From an uncultured Rickettsiales bacterium (GTDB taxonomy: Bacteria > Pseudomonadota > Alphaproteobacteria > Rs-D84), in contig UROD01000023.1 in the NCBI GenBank assembly GCA_900549365.1, positions 1 to 10,553 of the forward strand: 10,553 bases of DNA, written 5' to 3'. The position numbers were made by a program, and so were the translations under genes. The stretch's first letter is position 1. Each line of letters starts with the position of its first letter. Below the pieces are notes generated by a model, which ran no database searches, was not told the DNA's origin, and saw only the letters and a list, made by a program, of their open reading frames with translations. Below are positions 1 to 5,508 of the stretch, piece after piece.

Positions 1-2
1 AT

Positions 3-137
3 TACGATAACATGAGTACAGGTATGGGACTTCTTACCGGTGTTATCAATGGATTTGCAACGGCTGTGGGATTCCTCGTTTCTATCGTATTGATGGCCGG
101 AATCCGTGAAAAAGTGGAATATAATGATGTACCGGAA
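3..137 (+). pseudogene. C-terminal fragment of an RnfA/NqrE-family ion-pump subunit fused in frame to gltX
   Basis: The first ~45 codons of the frame encode a strongly hydrophobic helix of about 25 residues, followed by AGIREKVEYNDVPE. No GltX has a membrane helix here. The pattern (G-F/W, hydrophobic run, I-V-x-x-A-G-I-R-E-K-x-x-Y-x-D-V-P) is what I recall from the last part of NqrE (A-G-I-R-E-K-M-K-Y-S-D-V-P) and its paralogue RnfA, integral membrane subunits of the Na+-NQR and Rnf electron-transport complexes. In those proteins another ~35 residues, including a final helix, follow the D-V-P. Here the sequence switches to GltX at about bases 132-140. RnfA and NqrE are too alike in this stretch for me to choose between them. 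Whether the junction is biological or an assembly misjoin cannot be told from the sequence. Confidence 0.7.
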
Positions 138-1391
138 TATGGCCCGTATTATCAATCGCAGCGTCGTGATATTTATCACAGTGTGGCGGCAGATTTATTG
201 GCGCGTGGGTTGGCGTATCCGTGCTTTTTAACCGCCGACGATATGGAACAAATTCGCACAAATCAAAAGGCGGCGGGTTTTGCCACGGGTATCTATGGTG
301 AATTTGCGCGCGACCGTGATTTGACCGAAGATGAAATTACGGCGCATCTGGACAATGGTGATGTGCCGACGATTCGTTTGTATGCGTTGGGCGACCCGTC
401 AAAACGCATTTTCTGCAAGGATGCTGTGCGTGGTTCAATTGGATTCCCAGAAAATAATGAAGATATTGTTTTGATTAAATCAAACGACAGATTGCCAACA
501 TATCATTTTGCGCATTTGGTTGATGACCACTTTATGCGCACAACGCATGTTGTACGTGGCGAAGAATGGTTGCCGTCGTTCCCGCTGCATGTGCAGTTAT
601 TCCGTATGATGGGTTGGACGCCACCAATGTATATTCATACATCAACGATTGACAAGATTGATGCGGAAACCGGCAAACAGCGCAAGTTGTCCAAGCGTAA
701 AGATCCAGAGGCAAACGTTGCGTTTTTCTTGGCCGATGGGTGGCCGACGGCGGCTGTGTTAGAATATTTGGGAAATATTGCGGCATCGGGTTATGAAGAG
801 GCCAAATCCAAAGGGCAGGTTTCGTCTATATGGCAATACCCACTGCGCGTGAAAAAGATTCCTATTTCAGGTGCGCTGTTTGATATGAAAAAATTAGAAT
901 GGTGGGCACGTGAATATATCGCAACATTGTCTGTGCCGGATTTGGTGCGTAATATTACAGATTGGGCGAATGAATACGGCAATGACGTGCAAAAGATGCA
1001 GGTTAAAAATCCACAGTATCTGGCGGCGATGCTGGGTATTGAACGTGATAACCCAAAACGCATTCGCAAGGACTTTATCACATGGGCGCAAACCTTGGGC
1101 GAGGTTGCGTATTTCTGGGATGCGTTGCACAACAAAAATACAGAATTTGAATTTAACCGTGATGTCTTGGGGGCATTTTTGGAAACATATAATGCGTCAG
1201 ATGACAAAGACACATGGTGGAACAAGATTGTCGCGGTTGCAACGGCGATGGCGGTTAAAAATGGCGATGTTGCAATGAATTTGCGCGTGGCGATAACAGG
1301 ACGTACAAATACGCCCGACCTGTATTCTGTGATGCAGGTAATGGGTGGCGATATGGTTGAACGTAGAGTAAAGGAGATTATAAATGGTTAA
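3..1391 (+). CDS. gltX: Glutamyl-tRNA synthetase body, 5' part missing or replaced (partial at left edge)
   Basis: Class I glutamyl-tRNA synthetase, which charges tRNA with glutamate in the cytoplasm. From about base 138 the protein reads as GltX: a YGPYYQSQR stretch, then LAYPCF, the conserved PTYHFAH/VDDH/MRTTHV..GEEW core, a KLSKR signature (bases 684-698, the KMSKS-loop equivalent) followed by KDPEA, and a C-terminal end with LRVAITGRTNTPDLY. These motifs resemble the longer GltX form I associate with clostridia rather than the usual alphaproteobacterial one. The N-terminal Rossmann segment with the HIGH motif and the usual EDTD motif is not present. The first ~45 codons instead look like an RnfA/NqrE membrane segment (separate entry). 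The frame is open to the left edge, so the ATG at 12 need not be a real start. Without HIGH this product should not charge tRNA. The stop overlaps the next gene by 8 bp. Identity of the body is very secure; its intactness is doubtful. Confidence 0.9.
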   Translation, partial: YDNMSTGMGLLTGVINGFATAVGFLVSIVLMAGIREKVEYNDVPEYGPYYQSQRRDIYHSVAADLLARGLAYPCFLTADDMEQIRTNQKAAGFATGIYGEFARDRDLTEDEITAHLDNGDVPTIRLYALGDPSKRIFCKDAVRGSIGFPENNEDIVLIKSNDRLPTYHFAHLVDDHFMRTTHVVRGEEWLPSFPLHVQLFRMMGWTPPMYIHTSTIDKIDAETGKQRKLSKRKDPEANVAFFLADGWPTAAVLEYLGNIAASGYEEAKSKGQVSSIWQYPLRVKKIPISGALFDMKKLEWWAREYIATLSVPDLVRNITDWANEYGNDVQKMQVKNPQYLAAMLGIERDNPKRIRKDFITWAQTLGEVAYFWDALHNKNTEFEFNRDVLGAFLETYNASDDKDTWWNKIVAVATAMAVKNGDVAMNLRVAITGRTNTPDLYSVMQVMGGDMVERRVKEIING

Positions 1392-2130
1392 AACAAAAAA
1401 GCATTCGCGGGCCCAGGTTAAACAGGTAAAACGCGATGAACGTGGTGGACGTTTATTGCGCATATTGCGCGCAACAGGGTTGTTCCGTTGGGAACGTCCC
1501 AGCACAAAAAGTGAAGAAGTGTTGAATATTTTAACACACGGCATTGGTATTGGTTTGGCGATTGCGGGGCTGACACTGTTGGTTGTGTATGCGGCGTTGG
1601 CGGGTAATGCATGGGCAATCGTATCGTGCGCGATTTTTGGTTTGACCATGTTCACACTGTATTTCGGTTCAACTATGTGTCATGCAACCATTGGTAAAAA
1701 GGGCGAATGCTTCTTTGAAGTATGGGACAGCGTTGCCATCTATGCCTTGATTGCCGGCACATACACACCGTTTATGTTGGTGAATTTACGTGGGCCGATT
1801 GGTTGGACGGTGTTTGGTATTTTGTGGGCGATTGTGATTTTTGGCGCATTTATGAAAATTCGTAATCCAAAGCAACAGCCAAAATGGATGGTATTGTTAT
1901 ATCTGGTTATGGGATGGACATTGCTGTTTATTTTGCCGGCAATGATAAAATATATTCCTGCGCGCGGTATGTGGTTTATTCTGGCGGGGGGGCTGTCTTA
2001 TTCCGTTGGGGTTATATTCTATCTGTGGCGTAAATTAAAATTCTCGCATGCAATATGGCACTTGTTCGTAATTGGGGGCAGTGTGTGCTTCTTTTTCGCG
2101 GTGCTGTTTGGATGCATAATTGATTATTAA
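1384..2130 (+). CDS. trhA: TrhA / hemolysin III family membrane protein (PAQR superfamily)
   Basis: A 248-residue polytopic inner-membrane protein of the hemolysin III/YqfA (TrhA) family. The bacterial members are linked to membrane-energy and fatty-acid homeostasis, and the 'hemolysin' name is historical. The family hallmarks are present: EEVLNILTHGIG before helix 1, S96-T-M-C-H100 in helix 2, D115 followed by IYALIAGTYTPF in helix 3, and H222-A-I-W-H226 in the last helix. Together these form the putative metal site of the PAQR fold. About seven hydrophobic segments can be counted. The first ~40 residues are an Arg/Lys-rich cytoplasmic extension not found in E. coli TrhA (219 aa). The ATG overlaps the gltX stop by 8 bp and has AAGGAG at 1371-1376 with 7-nt spacing, so translation is likely coupled. 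A strong hairpin terminator follows directly. Confidence 0.92.
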   Translation: MVKTKKHSRAQVKQVKRDERGGRLLRILRATGLFRWERPSTKSEEVLNILTHGIGIGLAIAGLTLLVVYAALAGNAWAIVSCAIFGLTMFTLYFGSTMCHATIGKKGECFFEVWDSVAIYALIAGTYTPFMLVNLRGPIGWTVFGILWAIVIFGAFMKIRNPKQQPKWMVLLYLVMGWTLLFILPAMIKYIPARGMWFILAGGLSYSVGVIFYLWRKLKFSHAIWHLFVIGGSVCFFFAVLFGCIIDY

Positions 2131-2131
2131 T

Positions 2132-2158
2132 AAAAATGCCGGTTCGCCGGCATTTTTT
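2132..2158 (+). terminator. Rho-independent terminator after trhA
   Basis: A perfect 11-bp inverted repeat, AAAAATGCCGG (2132-2142) and CCGGCATTTTT (2147-2157), closes on a TTCG tetraloop and ends in a T run. The flanking A tract means it could also work on the other strand. It lies 1 bp after the trhA stop and separates that operon from the thrS leader. Confidence 0.93.
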
Positions 2159-2159
2159 A

Positions 2160-2188
2160 TTGATTTTTGTATAATATCGTCATAGAAT
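2160..2188 (+). promoter_or_regulatory. Candidate promoter(s) for the thrS leader transcript
   Basis: Two overlapping possibilities. One is TTGATT (2160-2165), a 17-bp spacer and TAGAAT (2183-2188), giving a start near 2195. The other is a consensus -10 TATAAT at 2170-2175 without a recognisable -35, giving a start near 2182. Either would transcribe the Thr-rich leader ORF and thrS. The location, just after the trhA terminator, supports a promoter here; the choice between the two is open. Confidence 0.5.
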
Positions 2189-2209
2189 GCGTGGGACATG
2201 AAAGAATTT

Positions 2210-2260
2210 ATGATTATTTTGACATTCACAACAACTACAACAACCCCCGCGGGGGTGTAA
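2210..2260 (+). CDS. Threonine-rich leader peptide upstream of thrS (candidate attenuator peptide)
   Basis: A 16-codon ORF reading MIILTFTTTTTTPAGV and a TAA stop. Seven of 16 codons are Thr (ACA five times, ACT, ACC), six of them consecutive. An in-frame ATG at 2198 would add MKEF. No strong Shine-Dalgarno is visible for either start; AAAGAA at 2201-2206 is the best for 2210. The ORF lies 87 nt before the threonyl-tRNA synthetase gene and its last Thr codon touches a GC-rich palindrome. By analogy with ThrL of the E. coli thrABC operon and PheM of pheST, ribosome stalling when charged tRNA-Thr is scarce could raise thrS expression. The composition is seen directly; the regulatory role is inference. 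Caveat: the DNA is CAA-repeat-like and one of its three frames must read Thr. Confidence 0.65.
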   Translation: MIILTFTTTTTTPAGV

Positions 2261-2283
2261 TTTCTATTTGCGGTTTTTACCGC
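2243..2283 (+). promoter_or_regulatory. Leader hairpins, candidate thrS attenuator
   Basis: Two short GC-rich hairpins can form. The first is the palindrome ACCCCCGCGGGGGT (2243-2256), overlapping the end of the leader ORF and followed by a U-rich stretch (2261-2269). The second is GCGGT-TTTT-ACCGC (2270-2283). They can exchange partners: CCGC at 2247-2250 can pair with GCGG at 2270-2273, and GCGG at 2249-2252 with CCGC at 2280-2283. A ribosome stalled on the Thr codons would cover the first hairpin. No classical terminator with a long T run is present, so the mechanism (termination, Rho or translation) is open. Confidence 0.4.
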
Positions 2284-2347
2284 GCAGTGCAATAATCAAA
2301 CAAAACAAAAAAACAACAAAAAACCAAAGTAAGAAAGGTTTATAATT

Positions 2348-4081
2348 ATGTCATATCCAATCGAAACGATTCGTCATTCGCTGGCGCATGTTATGGCGGC
2401 GGCGGTTCAGAAACTGTACCCAGATGTCAAATTCGCTGGTGGGCCGGCGATTGAAAACGGCTTTTACTATGATTTTGATACAGAACACAGATTTTCCGAA
2501 GAAGATTTTGAAAAAATTGAGCATGAAATGCATGCCTTGATTAAATCTAACGGCCGGTTTGAACAACGTAATGTCAGTTTGGACGAAGCCAAACAGTTGT
2601 TCGCAGACCAACCATATAAAATGGAATGGTTAAAGGAATACGATGCCGCGGGCGAGGCACTGTCCATCTATACTTTCCGTGATTTTACCGACCTGTGCCG
2701 TGGACCACACGTTGAATCATCAAAAGATTTACCACGTGATGCGTTCAAGATTCGTAATGTTGCGGGCGCATACTGGAAAGGGGACGCGAAAAACAAAATG
2801 TTGCAACGTATCTATGTTGATGCATTTGCAACAAAAGAAGAATTGGAACAGCATTTGAAAAATGTGGCCGAGGCCGCTGCGCGCGACAACCGCAAATTGG
2901 GCAAAGATATGGATTTGTTCCACTTTGAACCAGATTATGCCCCAGGGGCGGTATTCTGGCATGACAAGGGTTACAAAATTTATCGTCGTCTGATTGAATA
3001 TATTCGTGGTCGTCAGGAACGGGCAGGGTACTTGGAAATTTCCACCCCGTCTGTTATGGACAGATCATTGTGGGAACGCAGTGGACACTGGGCGAAGTAT
3101 GGCGAACACAACTATTCTGGTAAAACCCAAGATGGTAAAACATTCTGTGTAAAGCCGATGTCGTGCCCTGGTGGTATGCTGGTGTTTGGTCAGGGGATTA
3201 AATCGTACAAAGATTTGCCAATGTATCTGGCCGAGTTTGGCAAGGTAAATCGTTACGAGGCCGCAGGCGGCTTGTCCGGTCTGATGCGCGTGCGCGAATT
3301 TACCCAAGACGATGCACATATTTTCTGCACCGAAGAACAGTTGGAAGCCGAAGTTGTAAAAATCTTGCGCTTTATCAAAGATATTTATGGCAAGTTTGGC
3401 TTTGACAAGATTTCGATGAAATTGGCAACGCGTAAAGAATCTGAATTTCGTATCGGTTCAGATGAAATTTGGGACAAAGCCGAAGGTGCATTGAAACGCG
3501 CGTTGGACGACAATGGTATTGAATACGAAATTGCCGAAGGCGACGCCGCATTCTATGGCCCGAAAATCGATAACTATCTGAAAGATTCCATGGGCAGAAT
3601 TTGGCAGTGTGGTACGGTTCAGTTGGATATGAATTTGCCAGAACGTTTTGATTTGTCTTATGTTGGCGAAGATGGCGAAAAGCATCGTCCAATTATGTTG
3701 CACCGTGCAATGTTGGGTTCGATTGAACGCTTTATGGGAATCTTGCTGGAATCAACCGGTGGTAATTTGCCATTGTGGTTGTCCCCAGAACCAGTTGTCG
3801 TTGCGCCAATTTCAGGCAAGGTGTCTGAATACGCAACAATGGTTGCCGATGAATTGCGTAATGCGGGCGTGTGGGCGCGTGCCGATTTGCGTGACGAAAA
3901 GGTCAACTACAAGATTCGTGAACTGTCGTTGGCGAAAACACCGGTTATTGCGGTCGTTGGCGAAAAAGAAGCGGCAGACAAGACCGTAACGTTGCGCCGT
4001 TTGGGTGTGGACAAACAGGAAACAATGCCGTTGTCTGAATTTATCGCCCAGATGGTTGATGCGGTCAAGATGCCACGATAA
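2348..4081 (+). CDS. thrS: Threonyl-tRNA synthetase lacking the N-terminal TGS domain
   Basis: Class II synthetase that charges tRNA-Thr and edits mischarged Ser-tRNA-Thr in the cytoplasm. The editing (SAD) domain comes first, with H10-x-x-x-H14 and C117-x-x-x-H121. The catalytic core follows: motif 2 RVREFTQDDAHIF and motif 3 GSIERFMGILLE, with zinc ligands C273, H324 and H452. The C-terminal anticodon-binding domain starts near LPLWLSPEPVVVAP. At 577 residues it is about 60 shorter than E. coli ThrRS (642). The zinc ligands are offset by 59-61 from E. coli C334/H385/H511, so the loss is at the N-terminus and equals the TGS domain. The start is firm: an in-frame TAA lies at 2330-2332 and AAAGG at 2334-2338 precedes the ATG. 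Expression is probably governed by the Thr-rich leader upstream; an E. coli-style tRNA-like operator is not apparent. Confidence 0.97.
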   Translation: MSYPIETIRHSLAHVMAAAVQKLYPDVKFAGGPAIENGFYYDFDTEHRFSEEDFEKIEHEMHALIKSNGRFEQRNVSLDEAKQLFADQPYKMEWLKEYDAAGEALSIYTFRDFTDLCRGPHVESSKDLPRDAFKIRNVAGAYWKGDAKNKMLQRIYVDAFATKEELEQHLKNVAEAAARDNRKLGKDMDLFHFEPDYAPGAVFWHDKGYKIYRRLIEYIRGRQERAGYLEISTPSVMDRSLWERSGHWAKYGEHNYSGKTQDGKTFCVKPMSCPGGMLVFGQGIKSYKDLPMYLAEFGKVNRYEAAGGLSGLMRVREFTQDDAHIFCTEEQLEAEVVKILRFIKDIYGKFGFDKISMKLATRKESEFRIGSDEIWDKAEGALKRALDDNGIEYEIAEGDAAFYGPKIDNYLKDSMGRIWQCGTVQLDMNLPERFDLSYVGEDGEKHRPIMLHRAMLGSIERFMGILLESTGGNLPLWLSPEPVVVAPISGKVSEYATMVADELRNAGVWARADLRDEKVNYKIRELSLAKTPVIAVVGEKEAADKTVTLRRLGVDKQETMPLSEFIAQMVDAVKMPR

Positions 4082-4095
4082 AATGAAAACAAACA

Positions 4096-4123
4096 TATGG
4101 CGCGCTGTTTTATGCGCGCCATA
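4096..4123 (+). repeat. 10-bp inverted repeat between thrS and the small lipoprotein gene
   Basis: TATGGCGCGC (4096-4105) and GCGCGCCATA (4114-4123) pair perfectly around an 8-nt loop. No T run follows, so it is not a standard intrinsic terminator on the plus strand. It may be an mRNA-stabilising or processing hairpin, or a weak or Rho-assisted terminator for thrS. Confidence 0.6.
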
Positions 4124-4150
4124 CTTGTGCAAGAAAGAAAAGGGCAGGAA

Positions 4151-4294
4151 ATGAAAAAAGTATTGATATTGTTGGCAATTGTGGCGATGCCCGCCATGTT
4201 GACAGCGTGCACCCGTACGTGCGAAACAGAACCAATTGTAGAGGAAAATCATAAACTGATTGTGCCACCACATTTCGGGCAAATGCCTAAATAA
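4151..4294 (+). CDS. Small lipoprotein, possibly BamF-like
   Basis: A 47-residue precursor. Residues 1-17 are a lipoprotein signal peptide (MKK, then a hydrophobic run) ending in a lipobox with LTA before C18. The mature part would be only 30 residues: a Cys/Thr/Arg start, an acidic middle, then LIVPPHFGQMP. The L-x-V-P-P-x-F-x-x-x-P pattern recalls the conserved tail of the alphaproteobacterial BamF/DUF3035 lipoprotein of the outer-membrane protein assembly complex. The match is short and the family is normally longer, so this is tentative. I chose ATG 4151 because it begins the signal peptide and has AGGGCAGGA just upstream. The in-frame ATG at 4097 lies inside a hairpin and would put 18 charged residues ahead of the signal. 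It sits between thrS and the SPOR gene, which has its own promoter. Confidence 0.7.
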   Translation: MKKVLILLAIVAMPAMLTACTRTCETEPIVEENHKLIVPPHFGQMPK

Positions 4295-4310
4295 TTTCGT
4301 CATATATTCT

Positions 4311-4338
4311 TTGTTAATTGTCTTTTTTGTGATATAAT
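4311..4338 (+). promoter_or_regulatory. Promoter for the SPOR gene-tatA operon
   Basis: TTGTTA (4311-4316, 4 of 6 to consensus), a 16-bp spacer and a perfect TATAAT (4333-4338) preceded by TGA, which makes an extended -10 (TGnTATAAT). Transcription would start near 4345, about 24 nt before the ATG at 4369. Confidence 0.75.
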
Positions 4339-4368
4339 TATTGCAAAGAACTATGGGGGAATTTCCAG

Positions 4369-5148
4369 ATGAACGAAGATAACAACAATTTGGATTTATT
4401 AGATTTAGATGATGCAAATGACGTGGACGCATTGCCTGATGCGACACCTTTTGCCACACCGCGGCCGAAAAAGCCATGGCTGTTGATGGCGGTGGGGGTC
4501 ATTGTAATTATTTTGGCGACATATATTATTGTTCGCACAATTGGGGGAAATTCTTCGTCTTCAATAGAGGTTGACTTGGACGCCCCAGCGGTAATTGTTG
4601 ATGATGGTGCGTTAAATGTTCCTGCACGTCCAGCAGCCGCGCCGGCGCAACCAGCCAGTGTGCAACCCGCGCCAGCACCAGCGGCGGTCGCACCGCAACC
4701 TGTGCTTGCACCACAGCCAGTGGCGGCCCCTGTACAGGAAACAGTTGGAACACCTGTTCGTGTTGTCGAAGACAGAAAAAAAGTGACATTTAATCCTGAT
4801 AAACCAGTCGCAGCAAAACCAGTGGCAAAGCCAAAGGCCGTAGCAAAACCAGCGGCAAAAGCGGCACCGAAAAAGGTTGTTAAACAACAGGTTGCCCCAG
4901 TACATGGTGGTTGGTATGTTCAGTTTGGTTCATACAGCACCCGCGCATTGGCCGAGGCCGCACAGCGCAAGATTCAGGCCGGTCACCAGAGTTTGTTTGC
5001 TGGCAAACAATTCGTAATCTTGGCGGCACAGTTGCCGAATGGAAAAACTACATACAGATTGCGTATCGCGTTTGCCTCGGCGGCCGATGCGAATGGATTC
5101 TGCCGTAATGCAAAATCCGATGGTCTGGATTGCTATGTTGCAAAATAA
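4369..5148 (+). CDS. SPOR-domain cell-envelope protein
   Basis: 259 residues with a bitopic, FtsN-like layout. The acidic cytoplasmic N-terminus (1-33) is followed by one membrane helix (about 37-56). A long periplasmic Pro/Ala-rich linker (82-126) turns into Lys/Ala/Pro repeats (144-172). A SPOR domain at 181-259 begins GWYVQFGSYS and ends with a C245...C255 pair. SPOR domains bind denuded glycan strands at division septa, so a role in division or septal peptidoglycan remodelling is likely. The start at 4369 has GGGGGA at 4355-4360, spacing 8. In many alphaproteobacteria a SPOR gene stands a few genes before tatA (SPOR-nagZ-scpA-scpB-tatA). Here tatA follows after 18 bp, as if the genes between were lost. 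I do not assign ftsN because SPOR proteins are numerous. Confidence 0.9.
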   Translation: MNEDNNNLDLLDLDDANDVDALPDATPFATPRPKKPWLLMAVGVIVIILATYIIVRTIGGNSSSSIEVDLDAPAVIVDDGALNVPARPAAAPAQPASVQPAPAPAAVAPQPVLAPQPVAAPVQETVGTPVRVVEDRKKVTFNPDKPVAAKPVAKPKAVAKPAAKAAPKKVVKQQVAPVHGGWYVQFGSYSTRALAEAAQRKIQAGHQSLFAGKQFVILAAQLPNGKTTYRLRIAFASAADANGFCRNAKSDGLDCYVAK

Positions 5149-5166
5149 TAAGGTAAGGGGAATAAA

Positions 5167-5433
5167 ATGGCGAATTTAGGTTGGACTGAGATTCTGGTAA
5201 TTGTCGTGCTGGTTATGATTTTATTCGGCAGTGCGAAGATCCCATCGATTATGAAAAATCTGGCCGATGGTATAAATGTGTTCAAGAAAGAAATGAAGAC
5301 CACGCCAGCCGATAAAGCACCGGTTGTAAAACCCGCAGTAAAAAAGCCAGCGGCAAAAAAAGCCACCGCGCCCAAGAAAGCGGTTGCTGCGAAAAAGCCA
5401 GTTAAAAAAGCGGTCAAAAAGGTTGTAAAATAA
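5167..5433 (+). CDS. tatA: Sec-independent translocase subunit TatA with a lysine/alanine-rich tail
   Basis: 88 residues. A short periplasmic start, one membrane helix (about 5-21), the F20-G21 hinge, an amphipathic helix with KIPSIMKNLADGI, and FKKEM at 39-43: the TatA/E signature. TatA multimerises to form the twin-arginine pore that exports folded proteins; TatB and TatC are not in this window. The tail (44-88) is unusual: 16 of 45 residues are Lys, in PAAKK/APKK/PVKK repeats like histone H1 or Hc1-type proteins, whereas TatA tails are usually acidic or mixed. The tail resembles the linker of the preceding SPOR protein. AAGGGG at 5155-5160 precedes the ATG by 6 nt. Co-transcribed with the SPOR gene; an intrinsic terminator follows. 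TatE or TatB are less likely given the short acidic-poor form. Confidence 0.9.
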   Translation: MANLGWTEILVIVVLVMILFGSAKIPSIMKNLADGINVFKKEMKTTPADKAPVVKPAVKKPAAKKATAPKKAVAAKKPVKKAVKKVVK

Positions 5434-5439
5434 TTAAAA

Positions 5440-5466
5440 GCGCGCGAGGTTTTCGCGCGTCTTTTT
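5440..5466 (+). terminator. Rho-independent terminator after tatA
   Basis: CGCGCGA (5441-5447) pairs with TCGCGCG (5453-5459) around GGTTT. A G-T pair extends the stem, and a run of five T's follows at 5462-5466. It lies 7 bp after the tatA stop. Confidence 0.88.
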
Positions 5467-5474
5467 ATGCAAAT

Positions 5475-5506
5475 AACAAACGCGGACAATTTTGTCCGCG
5501 TTTGTT
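5475..5506 (-). terminator. Hairpin terminator after dksA, probably bidirectional
   Basis: A 14-bp perfect inverted repeat (5475-5488 with 5493-5506) around an AATT loop, core CGCGGACA/TGTCCGCG. It sits 2 bp past the dksA stop on the minus strand and is T-rich on leaving the stem in either direction. With the tatA terminator next to it, it insulates two converging operons. Confidence 0.85.
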
Positions 5507-5508
5507 TC

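Noticed and set aside
12..14. ATG at base 12 as the true start of the first gene
   Set aside because: The frame is open through base 3 to the left edge, the first residues match the interior of an RnfA/NqrE protein, and no binding site can be judged in 11 bp.
791..1225. Minus-strand open frames of up to 144 codons opposite gltX
   Set aside because: They show no recognisable motif or binding site, and the sense strand encodes conserved GltX motifs.
2131..2347. T-box riboswitch or E. coli-type tRNA-like operator before thrS
   Set aside because: No T-box consensus, no specifier-loop architecture and no anticodon-like hairpin of the E. coli operator kind can be found; the Thr-rich ORF explains the leader better.
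4097..4150. Earlier in-frame ATG for the small lipoprotein
   Set aside because: It lies inside the inverted repeat and would put charged residues before the signal peptide; ATG 4151 has a proper signal and binding site.
3812..4477. Long minus-strand open frame of 221 codons opposite the end of thrS
   Set aside because: It is antisense to three well-supported features, has a Cys/His/Arg-rich composition with no domain, and covers a promoter; a shadow of codon bias.
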